DNA from: Chitinophagaceae bacterium
GTDB taxonomy: Bacteria; Bacteroidota; Bacteroidia; Chitinophagales; Chitinophagaceae
DNA length: 64,000 bases
Assembly (NCBI GenBank): GCA_947459295.1
Contig: CANHCY010000002.1
Span: forward strand, 1-64,000
Direction: 5' to 3'
Part shown: positions 51,943 to 60,882 of the stretch, piece after piece
Position numbering within the stretch: the stretch's first letter is position 1
How the letters are laid out: each line of letters opens with the position of its first letter
Program-made: the position numbers and the translations under genes
The notes under the pieces: generated by a model
What the model was told of the DNA's origin: nothing
Seen by the model: the letters and a program-made list of their open reading frames with translations, nothing else
The model's database searches: none

Positions 51943-53427
51943 TTATTGATTGTTTTTGATTTGAAGCGCCAATTGTTGTTCCCAATTTAGATATGCTTCT
52001 GTGTAATTTGTATTTGCTGCTGGCTCAATAGTGGTTAATGGCTTGCTATTAACAAAAGCTTCCTCAATTGTAGCATATACTTTCGCACCATAGCCTGCTC
52101 CAATAGCAGCACCCTTGCTTCCATCTGTGTGGTACAGCTCAAGAGGTACCTGGAGTGTATTTACAAAACAGTCCACAAAAACATCACTTAAAAACATATT
52201 GGCTTTACCCGCTCTAATAACTGTTGGCTGTACACCGTTTTGCTGTAGTACCTTAAAACCATATTGCATGGCAAATACAACACCTTCCTGAACCGCACGA
52301 AACAAATGTGCCGCTTGATGTCTATTAAAATCGAGCCCCAATATAAGTGCCCCAATATTTTTATTATGGAGCATACGTTCCGACCCATTACCAAACGGAA
52401 GCACGGCAACACCATCAGACCCTGGCGCAACAGATGCAGCAAGTGTATTCATCTCGTTATAACTACTAGCACCCAATTTATGTTTCATCCAACTATTTGA
52501 AATGCCTGCACCATTAATGCATAAAAGCACACCAATGCTGTTTTGATCAAGTGTATGATTGACGTGTGCAAATGAATTAACCCTTGAGGCGGTATCGGCT
52601 TGTAAACTATCTGACACCGCATAGATAACCGCCGAAGTGCCTGCTGTTGCTGCTACTTCGCCAGGCTTTACTACATTTAATGAAAGTGCATTGTTTTGTT
52701 GATCACCAGCTTTATAGGTTACTGGAATTCCTTTTGGAAGGCCCAATGTGGTAGCAATATTGTCACTCAAATAACCATGCGTGTCAAATACATTTTTGAT
52801 TATAGGAATATGCTGCGCATCGAGTCCGTAATATTCCATTACAGCAGCAGACAAACAATTGTTTTTAAAATCCCAAAACATACCTTCAGATAACGCCGCA
52901 ATTGTGGTGGTAATTTCTCCGGTTAATTTCATTGAAATAAAATCGCCGGGAAGCATCATCTTATGAATTTGATCATAACGTTCAGGTTCATTTTGTTTGA
53001 CCCATGCAAGTTTTGAAGCTGTGAAATTTCCGGGAGAATTTAGTAAATGACTAAGGCAATAATCTTGCCCAATTGTTTCAAATGCTTTTTCACCAAGTGC
53101 TACCGCTCTATTGTCACACCAAATAATACTATCTCTAATTACGTTATGATTACTGTCTACAAGCACGAGCCCATGCATCTGATAGGCAATGCCAATGGCG
53201 CCAATATCAGCCGGATTAAAAGCTCCTGTTGCATTTGCTTTTAAAATGGCAGCCTGAACATCTTGCCACCATACATTGGGAGACTGCTCGGCCCAGCCCG
53301 GCTGGTGAGAAATAATAGCAGCTTCGGTTTCAGGGTGTTGTACAGTAGCCAAGACTTTACCATTACTGGCGTCCATTACAGACACTTTTACAGAAGAAGT
53401 GCCCAAATCTATTCCTAATAATAACAT
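51943..53427 (-). CDS. xylB: Xylulokinase (FGGY family)
   Basis: A 494-aa kinase that phosphorylates D-xylulose. The N-terminal phosphate loop LLGIDLGTSSVKVSVMD and the mid-protein GDQQNNALSLNVVKPGEVAATAGTS region (core motif near 265) are typical of the FGGY fold. QMHGLVLVD near 82 agrees with xylulokinase rather than glycerol kinase. An in-frame TTG at 53454 would add nine residues, but ATG 53425-53427 precedes the conserved start directly. It is the first gene of xylB-xylA-galK. No sugar transporter is encoded nearby. Confidence 0.93.
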   Translation of the reverse strand: MLLLGIDLGTSSVKVSVMDASNGKVLATVQHPETEAAIISHQPGWAEQSPNVWWQDVQAAILKANATGAFNPADIGAIGIAYQMHGLVLVDSNHNVIRDSIIWCDNRAVALGEKAFETIGQDYCLSHLLNSPGNFTASKLAWVKQNEPERYDQIHKMMLPGDFISMKLTGEITTTIAALSEGMFWDFKNNCLSAAVMEYYGLDAQHIPIIKNVFDTHGYLSDNIATTLGLPKGIPVTYKAGDQQNNALSLNVVKPGEVAATAGTSAVIYAVSDSLQADTASRVNSFAHVNHTLDQNSIGVLLCINGAGISNSWMKHKLGASSYNEMNTLAASVAPGSDGVAVLPFGNGSERMLHNKNIGALILGLDFNRHQAAHLFRAVQEGVVFAMQYGFKVLQQNGVQPTVIRAGKANMFLSDVFVDCFVNTLQVPLELYHTDGSKGAAIGAGYGAKVYATIEEAFVNSKPLTTIEPAANTNYTEAYLNWEQQLALQIKNNQ

Positions 53428-53448
53428 ACAATACAGCGGTAAGGATGA

Positions 53449-53461
53449 ACTCAAATTGAGT
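53449..53461. promoter_or_regulatory. Short palindrome upstream of xylB
   Basis: ACTCAA, a central A and TTGAGT make a perfect inverted repeat, 22 bases upstream of the xylB start codon. A TATTTTTC near-match to the -7 element lies further upstream, so the palindrome would be in the leader. It could be an operator for a sugar regulator. No regulator gene is adjacent. Confidence 0.35.
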
Positions 53462-53515
53462 CCTTAATATTACTTAATTAGTAGCGAAAAATAGAAGAAA
53501 AAAGGAAAAGATTAT

Positions 53516-53590
53516 TGGTGGCCTCGTCAGGAATCGAACCTGAATCTGGAGCTTCGGAAACTCTTATACTATCCATTGTACTACGAGGCC
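53516..53590 (-). tRNA. tRNA-Arg(CCG), CCA encoded
   Basis: A 75-nt class I tRNA on the minus strand. The acceptor stem GGCCTCG (53584-53590) pairs with CGAGGCC, then discriminator A and genomic CCA (53516-53518). The anticodon loop TTCCGAA places CCG at positions 34-36, reading the CGG codon. The T-loop GGTTCGATTCC is intact. The last base pair of the anticodon stem is an A/C mismatch. Confidence 0.92.
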
Positions 53591-53606
53591 AATTGCAAGA
53601 TGGGTG

Positions 53607-53614
53607 CAAAAATA
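53607..53614 (-). promoter_or_regulatory. -7 element upstream of tRNA-Arg
   Basis: The minus strand reads TATTTTTG, an exact TAnnTTTG match, 16 bases before the tRNA 5' end. It lies between the crtY stop (53645) and the tRNA, so the tRNA is probably transcribed separately. No well-spaced -33 TTG was found. Confidence 0.5.
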
Positions 53615-53644
53615 ATTGAATTGCAAATACACCACCCTTTTAAT

Positions 53645-54820
53645 TCAGGACCGCCGCCGCTTTAGACCTAGTAGTGCTTGAATGGCCGCGGGCAAAAAAA
53701 TACGCGTAGGGACAGAAGACATAATAAGTAAATCGTCTAACAAAGATGATTCATTGTTTAAAAAACGAAAAACACGGTCTGGCGGATTTTTAGAAAATAT
53801 AGCAGTAAAGATGCTAGCCCCATCTAATTTTTGGTCTTGTAGTACCCTAAGTAATACCGAGTCGTATAATTGAAACTTTTTTTGAGCAAAAGAATTAGCC
53901 CTTAATGGATTAACACCCGCCACTACATCTGCTACAATGGTTTTTGTTTTTTCTTGGATAAAATGAAAAGCATAGCCACTGCTCCCTTTAACCTGTCCAC
54001 CCGCAACACCAATGTTGATAAGGTTTCCAGCGCCGCTCAAAAAAGAATAATTGGTCATAGGAATTTTACCAAACTCATGATGCGTAACCTGGTAATCGAT
54101 ACTGCCATATGTTTTTTGGATATAATCAGTAATCGCTTTGTCGTATTCTTTTTCTTCTAAAATATTTTTGGTAAAGAGCGTATACTCTACAAGTGCTGTA
54201 GTAGGCGTGGTAGGCATCACATACATAAACGTAGTGCCCTCTGTTTGATCTACGGTAAAATCCATGAGCGTTGCTACCGCGTCATTGAAGACAGGTGTTA
54301 CTGTTTTAATTTCAAAGCCTTTAAAATGCTGCCATAAAAAATAATCGGAAGCCTTTTGAGCCAGCACATTGGCCGGCTCAAATAAAATACTATTAAAAAC
54401 TTTTGAAGCTGAAAGGGTTTGGTTTTCTAGCACCACTTTAGCGCCAACAACATCTGAATGAACAGCAAGCACCCGCTCTGTACAAAAAGAAATATTATTT
54501 TTTGTTGCTGCTTTTTCTAATACATGGCTATATAAATCGATGCCGCGTATCATTTTATAAGTAAACGGAGATAAGTTTAATTCGTTTGTGTACGAAGGAG
54601 CTATAAACGAAACATGATTCCATTTTTTAATTACGATGGGCTCAAAAATATCAGGTTCTTTTTCCCAAAAACACCAGGTTCGATCATTGGTATTTTTTTT
54701 CGCCGCATCAATCACTAAAATTTGAGCAGTATCAAAAAAAGGATGTTGCATCATGCGCATTAGAAGACTTAGTCCCGCTAATCCCGCGCCTGTAATAATA
54801 TAATCGTAATGAGATTTCAA
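53645..54820 (-). CDS. crtY: Lycopene beta-cyclase (CrtY type)
   Basis: A 391-aa FAD-binding protein. The N-terminal dinucleotide fold DYIITGAGLAGLSLL is followed by DRTWCFWEKEP near 48, the motif typical of CrtY cyclases. It forms beta-rings at psi ends of lycopene. As the last gene of the carotenoid operon it starts 8 bases after crtZ. If the hydratase and desaturase upstream act on the other end of the chain, this enzyme would close only one ring, giving gamma-carotene derivatives. Fused or heterodimeric YcYd cyclases are ruled out by length and motifs. Confidence 0.9.
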   Translation of the reverse strand: MKSHYDYIITGAGLAGLSLLMRMMQHPFFDTAQILVIDAAKKNTNDRTWCFWEKEPDIFEPIVIKKWNHVSFIAPSYTNELNLSPFTYKMIRGIDLYSHVLEKAATKNNISFCTERVLAVHSDVVGAKVVLENQTLSASKVFNSILFEPANVLAQKASDYFLWQHFKGFEIKTVTPVFNDAVATLMDFTVDQTEGTTFMYVMPTTPTTALVEYTLFTKNILEEKEYDKAITDYIQKTYGSIDYQVTHHEFGKIPMTNYSFLSGAGNLINIGVAGGQVKGSSGYAFHFIQEKTKTIVADVVAGVNPLRANSFAQKKFQLYDSVLLRVLQDQKLDGASIFTAIFSKNPPDRVFRFLNNESSLLDDLLIMSSVPTRIFLPAAIQALLGLKRRRS

Positions 54821-54828
54821 TAAAGGCC

Positions 54829-55314
54829 TTATTCTTGGTTTTGATGGGCTTGATTTTGTAAGGCTTCGTCTTTGCGTACTTTATCCCAGTATTTTTTTGC
54901 TACAAGCAGCATACCAAAGCTTTCACCATCTTCTTTACCGAGGTGCTTGTGGTGCATTTTGTGTGCCCATCTGATAGCCTTGATATATTTATTGTTGGAT
55001 CTGGTAAACAGTTTAAAACGCTGATGGATAATAATCTCGTGGACTAAAAAATAAGCAAAACCATACATAGCTATGCCGGCACCAATACCTACCGACCAGT
55101 AATTTTGCGCTATACTACCCAGCATGATACAAAGCCAGCTTGGAATGGCAAATATTAGAAAGAAGGCATCATTTTTTTCGAAAAAACCGTCACTTTTTTG
55201 GTGATGGTCTTCATGTAAATACCATAAAAAGCCATGCATGACATATTTATGCGTAGCCCATGTAATAGGTTCCATCAATAAAAAAACGCCGATCGCAACA
55301 AAAACATAGATCAT
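54829..55314 (-). CDS. crtZ: Beta-carotene 3-hydroxylase
   Basis: A 161-aa membrane non-haem di-iron hydroxylase. The histidine clusters are HKYVMHGFLWYLHEDHHQ, HEIIIHQRF and HKMHHKH, as in CrtZ. The frame extends to ATG 55359, but the ATG at 55312-55314 overlaps the stop of the previous gene by ATGA, and the conserved start MIYVFVAIG begins there, so it is chosen. It adds a hydroxyl to C3 of the beta-ring. Confidence 0.93.
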   Translation of the reverse strand: MIYVFVAIGVFLLMEPITWATHKYVMHGFLWYLHEDHHQKSDGFFEKNDAFFLIFAIPSWLCIMLGSIAQNYWSVGIGAGIAMYGFAYFLVHEIIIHQRFKLFTRSNNKYIKAIRWAHKMHHKHLGKEDGESFGMLLVAKKYWDKVRKDEALQNQAHQNQE

Positions 55315-56009
55315 GGTAGATAATTTCGAAGTGTTAAAAAAAACAGCACTTGAATACATAACAAATGTAGTGCAAAAGGGTTGGCTTTAGGTTGCTCCCA
55401 TTTTCTAAATAAAATGAGCAAACCGGCACTCACTAAAAACCAACATACATAATTATACATAGGAATGTCTAATGATAACCAGGTCCAAAATCCAAGTTTA
55501 ACAGCAACCGGCTCCATTAACCAATCAAATAAAACGGCTACAATAGCTGCATCTATTACAAATGCTACATTTTCGATCCGTTTAGGCACCCCTTCCCCTT
55601 CTTTTAAAAACCGGTGTTGTAACCAGCGGTGTAACATGGTCATTATAGTGCCGGCACAAAAAACAACTACAAACCAGTTCATGCCAATCGTAAATGGCAC
55701 ATTCATAAAACCAGGGCCTAATACTTTTCCATAAAAATATGATCCAAATAATAAACCGGTATGCACGCCAATAATTTCTGAGAGCATGCCGGTAGCAAAT
55801 GCGGCAATAAAAAAGTACCAAAATTTGGATGATAAACTGGGTTGATTCCATAGGAGCAGCACAAACATGATACAAAGATTGAGTGGTGTGTTGGCAACAA
55901 ACCAAGCTGATTGGTCAGAAATCAATATGCCAAGTAATCCACTCACATGAAAAAGCAGTGCTATAAAAACAGAAATGGTAAGTTTATATTGATCTATAAA
56001 AAGCCTCAT
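55311..56009 (-). CDS. cruF: CruF-type carotenoid 1',2'-hydratase (DUF422)
   Basis: A 232-aa membrane protein with about seven helices. The conserved region SEIIGVHTGLLFGSYFYGKVLGP near 85-107 (core motif) and FDWLMEPVAVKLGFWTW near 165 match the carotenoid biosynthesis family to which CruF belongs. CruF adds water across the terminal double bond of the linear psi end. It overlaps crtD by four bases and crtZ by four. Other members of the family hydrate C50 carotenoids, so the exact substrate is inferred from the neighbouring genes. Confidence 0.85.
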   Translation of the reverse strand: MRLFIDQYKLTISVFIALLFHVSGLLGILISDQSAWFVANTPLNLCIMFVLLLWNQPSLSSKFWYFFIAAFATGMLSEIIGVHTGLLFGSYFYGKVLGPGFMNVPFTIGMNWFVVVFCAGTIMTMLHRWLQHRFLKEGEGVPKRIENVAFVIDAAIVAVLFDWLMEPVAVKLGFWTWLSLDIPMYNYVCWFLVSAGLLILFRKWEQPKANPFALHLLCIQVLFFLTLRNYLP

Positions 56010-57490
56010 AACCTCCTATCTTTTGCCACTAAATTACTCATTATTTCTGCACTTTTTAAACAAAGCGGAATACCACCACCTGGGTGCACACTGCCACCCA
56101 CAAAATAGAGGCCCTGATACTGTTTGCTAAAATTAGGATGCCTCAAAAATGCAGCCATGGGCGCGTTGGAACTCGTGCCATACAAAGACCCTTGATATGA
56201 TGCCGTGTTGGCTTCAATTAATAATGGATCTAATATTTTTTCTGTTTCAATTAAAGGCTCAATCGGTTCGCCAAGCATGCGTTCAAGTTTTGCAAGCACT
56301 TCTTTTTTTACAGCGGCGGTAATTGATGCCCAGTCCTGCCCTGTATTGGCAGGCACATTCACCATCACAAACCAGTTTTGTTTACCAGCTGGCGCTTGAA
56401 TACCTGGCTCACATACAGAAGTAATATTGATATAAACAGTTGGATCATTGAAAGGAATTTTTACATCAAACAAATGCGTAAACTCGGCTTCATAGTTTTC
56501 TGTAAAAAAAATATTGTGTAAACTAAGCTGCGGAAACTCTTTTTTAATACCCCAATAAAATATTAAGGCGCTGCTGCTCCGTTCTTGTTTTAAAATTTGC
56601 TGCGCCTTTGATGGCTCCGCTAATAAATTAAGATAGGTGAAGTAAACGTCTGCGTTACTCACAACTACACCGGCAGCTACTGCTTCATCATTTACCACCA
56701 CCCCTGTTACTTTATTATGTTGAGTTGTTATTTTTTGAACCGGGCTATTAAAATAAAACTGAACTCCTATTTTTTTTGCTACCGCCGCCAGGGTATTGGT
56801 AATTGAAATCATGCCACCGGATGGATAAAAGCTTCCTTCGTTGTGCTCCAAATGTGCAATCAATGTAAGCATGCTAGGCGCCACATAAGGGTTGCTACCA
56901 TTGTAGGTAGCGTACCTGTTAAAAAGTTGCACTAGTTTTTTGGAACTAAATGAACGCTCATTGTGTTTATGCATCGACCTTGTAACATAAGGTAATTTAA
57001 ATGCACCTAGCGCCGACAAAAGCGGAATTTTAAAGAGCGTAGAAAATTTATGTAACGAATGATTTAAAAATACCTGACCAATACGGGTATATAATTTTTC
57101 GGAAGCAGCTAAATAATTTTTGATGCTGCTAACCGGTTCTCCCGTTTTAATATGTGCTTCTTTAGCAAATAAATCAGGATCAGCAGACGCCTCAATAAAA
57201 GTACCATCTTCATAAAAATAATGACAGGATACCGGCATTTTCTGGTAGGTAAAATAATCAGATAGTTTTTCTCCTACTAAGGCAAGTAGTGCCTCTAATT
57301 GATGTGGCTGGGTAAATAAACTAGGGCCTGTATCAAACTGATATCCTTTTTCTGAAAAAAAGCCAAGCTTACCTCCTGGCTTATCTGATTTTTCGTAGAC
57401 ATGCACTTCGTATCCCTGCGCCACCAACCTAATACTAGCTGCAAGTCCTGCAATACCGGAACCAATAACCACTGCTTTTCTAGGCTGCAT
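56006..57490 (-). CDS. crtD: CrtD-type carotenoid 3,4-desaturase (phytoene desaturase family)
   Basis: A 494-aa FAD enzyme. It begins AVVIGSGIAGLAASIRL and continues YQFDTGPSLFTQPHQLEALL near 50. That FDTGPSLFTQP pattern is the one of CrtD 1'-hydroxycarotenoid 3',4'-desaturases, while the second CrtI-like gene at 58.9 kb has FDMGPSWYWMPDVFE, the pattern of true phytoene desaturases in this phylum. It ends with the GGSVHPGGGIPLCLKSAE motif. The gene overlaps idi and cruF, and acts with CruF to modify the acyclic end. Confidence 0.85.
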   Translation of the reverse strand: MQPRKAVVIGSGIAGLAASIRLVAQGYEVHVYEKSDKPGGKLGFFSEKGYQFDTGPSLFTQPHQLEALLALVGEKLSDYFTYQKMPVSCHYFYEDGTFIEASADPDLFAKEAHIKTGEPVSSIKNYLAASEKLYTRIGQVFLNHSLHKFSTLFKIPLLSALGAFKLPYVTRSMHKHNERSFSSKKLVQLFNRYATYNGSNPYVAPSMLTLIAHLEHNEGSFYPSGGMISITNTLAAVAKKIGVQFYFNSPVQKITTQHNKVTGVVVNDEAVAAGVVVSNADVYFTYLNLLAEPSKAQQILKQERSSSALIFYWGIKKEFPQLSLHNIFFTENYEAEFTHLFDVKIPFNDPTVYINITSVCEPGIQAPAGKQNWFVMVNVPANTGQDWASITAAVKKEVLAKLERMLGEPIEPLIETEKILDPLLIEANTASYQGSLYGTSSNAPMAAFLRHPNFSKQYQGLYFVGGSVHPGGGIPLCLKSAEIMSNLVAKDRRL

Positions 57491-58019
57491 GTATTTTATT
57501 TTGCGGATCTGCCATCCATACTTTTAATGTAGGATAAGCGATATGAAACCATGCAGTAAAACGGTCTGGCATTTGCTGCATTTGTTCCTCTAATTCCTTC
57601 ACTGTCATAAATGAGTAAGCAGCCACTTCGTTTGGATTAAAATGTATGGGACCTTCATAGATCCCTGTAAACACATGATCAAACTCATGCTCTGTTAACC
57701 CGTTATCAAATGCTGCTTTATACGTAAAGTCAAATGCTTTGCTAAGGCTTGTTGTAAATCCCATTTCCTCTTGTAACCTTCTGTTAGCTGCCTCCGCAAC
57801 CTGCTCACCGGGCTTTGGATGACTACAACAGGTATTGGTCCAAAGTCCGCCACTATGGTATTTTGATAACGCGCGTTGTTGCATTAACAGATCACCATTT
57901 TTATTGAAAACAAAAACACTAAATGCTCTATGAAGTACCGCCTGTTCGTGTGCCGCCATTTTTTCCATGGTACCAATGGCCTCATCTTTTTCATTGACCA
58001 GCACTACTTCTTCTAACAT
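57480..58019 (-). CDS. idi: Isopentenyl-diphosphate delta-isomerase, type I
   Basis: A 179-aa Nudix-fold enzyme that converts IPP to DMAPP for isoprenoid synthesis. The catalytic cysteine lies in TNTCCSHP near residue 67, and the Nudix-like RRLQEEMGF near 86 and LTEHEFDHVF near 113 supply the metal glutamates. It lies 11 bases after crtB and overlaps crtD by 11 bases. Its place within the operon suggests that precursor supply is raised together with pigment synthesis. Confidence 0.94.
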   Translation of the reverse strand: MLEEVVLVNEKDEAIGTMEKMAAHEQAVLHRAFSVFVFNKNGDLLMQQRALSKYHSGGLWTNTCCSHPKPGEQVAEAANRRLQEEMGFTTSLSKAFDFTYKAAFDNGLTEHEFDHVFTGIYEGPIHFNPNEVAAYSFMTVKELEEQMQQMPDRFTAWFHIAYPTLKVWMADPQNKIHAA

Positions 58020-58030
58020 AAGTGCAAGTT

Positions 58031-58867
58031 TTATAAAATATTTAATTGACTTCTAATACCCGCTTTTGCAAGTATAAATGCCTTGCCATAATCTGGAATA
58101 CGCACACGTGATTCTAAAATATGTGCAGGCTCAAGGCGCTGTATTTTTTTAAACAAAGAGAGATAATATTTATAAGCGACGTACACACCAAATCTCGCTT
58201 TGATAGGTAAATTTAAAATGCCCGCATAAGCTTCATCAAAATCTTTTTGAATGTCCTGCTCAATGGCTAATTTATCGGCGTGGGTAAAATTGGCGAAATC
58301 GCAATCTGGAAAATACATGCGGTCTAGCCCCTCAAAATCTGCTTTTACATCACGTAAAAAATTAACTTTCTGAAATGCAGATCCTAAACTTTTGGCCGCT
58401 GGCTTTAAAGCATCATACTGCGCCTGATTGCCTTCACAAAAAATATACAAACACATCAGACCTACTACTTCGGCACTGCCGTAAATATAGGTTTCATAGC
58501 CTGCTCTATCGTAGGTATGTTTTCCTAAATCAAGTTCCATGCTATACAGGAAAGCATCGATTAGTGCATGGTCAATACCGTACTGGTTAACGGTCATTTG
58601 AAAGCTATGTAAGATTGGATTTAAACTAATGCCTCTTTCGATAGCATCGTAGGTTGCTTTTTTAAATTCTTCAAATAAAAGCGCTTTATCAAATCCATGA
58701 AAAGTGTCTACAATTTCATCAGCAAAACGAACAAAACCGTAAATATTACAAATAGGTGTACGTAAGTCTTTATGCAACAATTTTATGGCCGAAGAAAAGC
58801 TGGTGCTATACTTTTCGGTCGTTATTCTACTAAAATCCTGACTCACTTCATGAAACAGGTCCATCAT
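58031..58867 (-). CDS. crtB: Phytoene synthase
   Basis: A 278-aa prenyltransferase that joins two GGPP molecules to give phytoene. The two aspartate motifs are FVRFADEIVD near 47 and FLRDVKADFEGLDRMYFP near 170. Its start overlaps the crtI stop (ATGATG at 58862-58867), so ATG 58864 is an alternative one codon in. Squalene synthase relatives are less likely given the crt context. Confidence 0.95.
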   Translation of the reverse strand: MMDLFHEVSQDFSRITTEKYSTSFSSAIKLLHKDLRTPICNIYGFVRFADEIVDTFHGFDKALLFEEFKKATYDAIERGISLNPILHSFQMTVNQYGIDHALIDAFLYSMELDLGKHTYDRAGYETYIYGSAEVVGLMCLYIFCEGNQAQYDALKPAAKSLGSAFQKVNFLRDVKADFEGLDRMYFPDCDFANFTHADKLAIEQDIQKDFDEAYAGILNLPIKARFGVYVAYKYYLSLFKKIQRLEPAHILESRVRIPDYGKAFILAKAGIRSQLNIL

Positions 58868-60357
58868 AGTTGTTTGTTTTTATTTGTTGAATAATGTTTT
58901 ACAACTTGACCTGCTACCACTTCTCCACTTATCAAACTTGGTGGTACACCTGGTCCCGGAACGGTTAGCTGTCCGGTGTAAAATAAATTTTTTACTTTTT
59001 TACTACGGCAGCTTGGTTTTAAAACAGCTGTTTGTAGTAAAGTATTTGCAAGACCATATGCGTTTCCTTTGAAAGCATGGTAATCAAAGATAAAATCTGA
59101 TTGCGCAAAAGATCGTTTATATACAATGGCATCTTTTACTGATTGACCGAGCCTCTTTTCGATGCGGGTTAACATCTGGTCTAAATATTTTTCACGTACT
59201 TCTTCTGTATCTCCTGCTAGACCGGTTGCCACTGGCATCAATAAAAATATATTTTCATGTCCTTCAGGTGCAGAGGTAGCATCGGTTACAGATGTTACAC
59301 TCATGTAAAAGAGTGGATCGGTGGGCCAAGTTTTTGTAGTGTAAATTTCGGCGCCATGCACTTCAAAAGAAGTATCAAAAAATAGAGTATGGTGCTGAGC
59401 CCCTACTAATTTTTTATTGAGTCCAATATAATATATGAGACAACTAGGTGCCATCACACGAGAATCCCAATAAGCGGCGCTGTAAGACTGCGCAGCAGCA
59501 GGAAGTAGCGCTGTTTCGATATGGTGGTAATCGGCGCCGCCAATAATTACGTCTGCTTGAAAATTACCTTTGCTTGTACAAACGCGTGTAGCGATTTTAT
59601 TTTCTACTTCTATAGAAGTGACTTCGTGTTCAAATTTAAATTTTACCCCTAGTGATAGGGCTAAATCATACATACCTTCAACAATATTGTACATACCGGT
59701 AGATGGGTACCAAGTTCCGCCTTTAATGTCGGCGTAATTCATAAGCGAATAAAGTGCAGGTGTATGTTCTGGTAAAGCGCCTAAAAACAAAACAGGAAAC
59801 TCCATGAGTTCGCGCAGTTTTGGATTTGTAAAATGTTTGGCAACGTGTTTTTTAATAGACGTAAAAACATCAAGTTTAAAAATACCTTTTATTAATTCCC
59901 AATCTATAAATTCAGTTAAGGATTGACTAGGTTTATGCACCAGCTTATTAATACCCACTTCATATTTGTACGCTGCTTCTGCTAAAAATAAATCGAGTTG
60001 AACGCCAGCGCCTGGTTCAATTTTTTCAAATAAAGCTTTAAGTTCATTGTAATTAGCCGGAATATCTACAGGACCATCAGGCCAGTATACACGGTAAGAA
60101 GGATCTAGTCGTATAAGCTTGTAATAGTCGGATACCTTCTTATTAAACTGATTGAAATAACGTTCAAAAACATCGGGCATCCAGTACCAACTTGGACCCA
60201 TATCAAATGTAAAACCGGCGGTCTTATATCTTCTGGCCCTTCCGCCTGGCATTTCATGTTTTTCTAATACAGTAACATCCCAGCCTGCTTTGGCCATAAA
60301 AGACGCAGCAGACAAGCCGGCAAAGCCGCTTCCAATAATAATAACGGATTGTTTCAA
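58864..60357 (-). CDS. crtI: Phytoene desaturase
   Basis: A 497-aa FAD oxidoreductase converting phytoene to lycopene in four steps. The N-terminus SVIIIGSGFAGLSAASFM is followed by FTFDMGPSWYWMPDVFE near 51, and the C-terminal GQLTVPGPGVPPSLISGE motif is present. It starts 23 bases after the ECF sigma gene in the same direction. This is the first enzyme gene of the crt operon. Confidence 0.95.
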   Translation of the reverse strand: MKQSVIIIGSGFAGLSAASFMAKAGWDVTVLEKHEMPGGRARRYKTAGFTFDMGPSWYWMPDVFERYFNQFNKKVSDYYKLIRLDPSYRVYWPDGPVDIPANYNELKALFEKIEPGAGVQLDLFLAEAAYKYEVGINKLVHKPSQSLTEFIDWELIKGIFKLDVFTSIKKHVAKHFTNPKLRELMEFPVLFLGALPEHTPALYSLMNYADIKGGTWYPSTGMYNIVEGMYDLALSLGVKFKFEHEVTSIEVENKIATRVCTSKGNFQADVIIGGADYHHIETALLPAAAQSYSAAYWDSRVMAPSCLIYYIGLNKKLVGAQHHTLFFDTSFEVHGAEIYTTKTWPTDPLFYMSVTSVTDATSAPEGHENIFLLMPVATGLAGDTEEVREKYLDQMLTRIEKRLGQSVKDAIVYKRSFAQSDFIFDYHAFKGNAYGLANTLLQTAVLKPSCRSKKVKNLFYTGQLTVPGPGVPPSLISGEVVAGQVVKHYSTNKNKQL

Positions 60358-60380
60358 AGTCCAATAAAATTAAGCAAAAA

Positions 60381-60881
60381 TTAGTAGCGGTGCAACTGAT
60401 TTTTTAGGAGCTTACGTGCAAAGTGTATCCTGCTTTTGATGGTACCAAGTGGCTCATTTAACATGTCAGCAATTTCATGGTATTTATAGCCATCAAAATA
60501 TAAAAGAAAAGGATTTTTAAAAATAATTGGTAAGCTATGAATGGCTTCTTGTACTTCTTTTAAATTAAGTTTTGCAACAGCCTCATTGCTAACAGATGTT
60601 TGGTTATTGTCAATTAAAAAATCGTTCGGGGTATTATCAAAAACAGTGGCTTGCTTCGATTTTTTGCGGTAATCATTGATAAAAATATTACGCATAATGG
60701 TATACAACCAAGCCTTAATATTGGTGCCCACGTTGTATTTATCCTTATTAGCAAGCGCTCTAAACAGTGTTTCCTGCACCAAATCTTTAGCTGACTCGTT
60801 ATCACGTGTAAGCGTAAAAGCAAATGGCTTTAAGAATGTCGTGTTATTGATGATGAGCTCGTTAAATTCGGGAGTAGACAT
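60381..60881 (-). CDS. ECF-family RNA polymerase sigma factor
   Basis: A 166-aa sigma-70 family protein with region 2 (SAKDLVQETLFRALAN, IKAWLYTIMRNIFINDYRKK) and region 4 (YKYHEIADMLNEPLGTIKSRIHFARKLL). There is no region 1 or 3. The open frame reaches a TTG at 60935, which lies upstream of the promoter, so ATG 60879-60881 (MSTPEFNEL) is used. It leads the crt operon and follows the CarH-like gene, which recalls the light-response sigma factors CarQ and LitS of other phyla. No anti-sigma gene is adjacent. Confidence 0.93.
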   Translation of the reverse strand: MSTPEFNELIINNTTFLKPFAFTLTRDNESAKDLVQETLFRALANKDKYNVGTNIKAWLYTIMRNIFINDYRKKSKQATVFDNTPNDFLIDNNQTSVSNEAVAKLNLKEVQEAIHSLPIIFKNPFLLYFDGYKYHEIADMLNEPLGTIKSRIHFARKLLKNQLHRY

Positions 60882-60882
60882 T

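Noticed and set aside
55582..55905. 107-codon frame within cruF
   Set aside because: Same-strand shadow in another frame; the CruF frame has the conserved helices and motifs.
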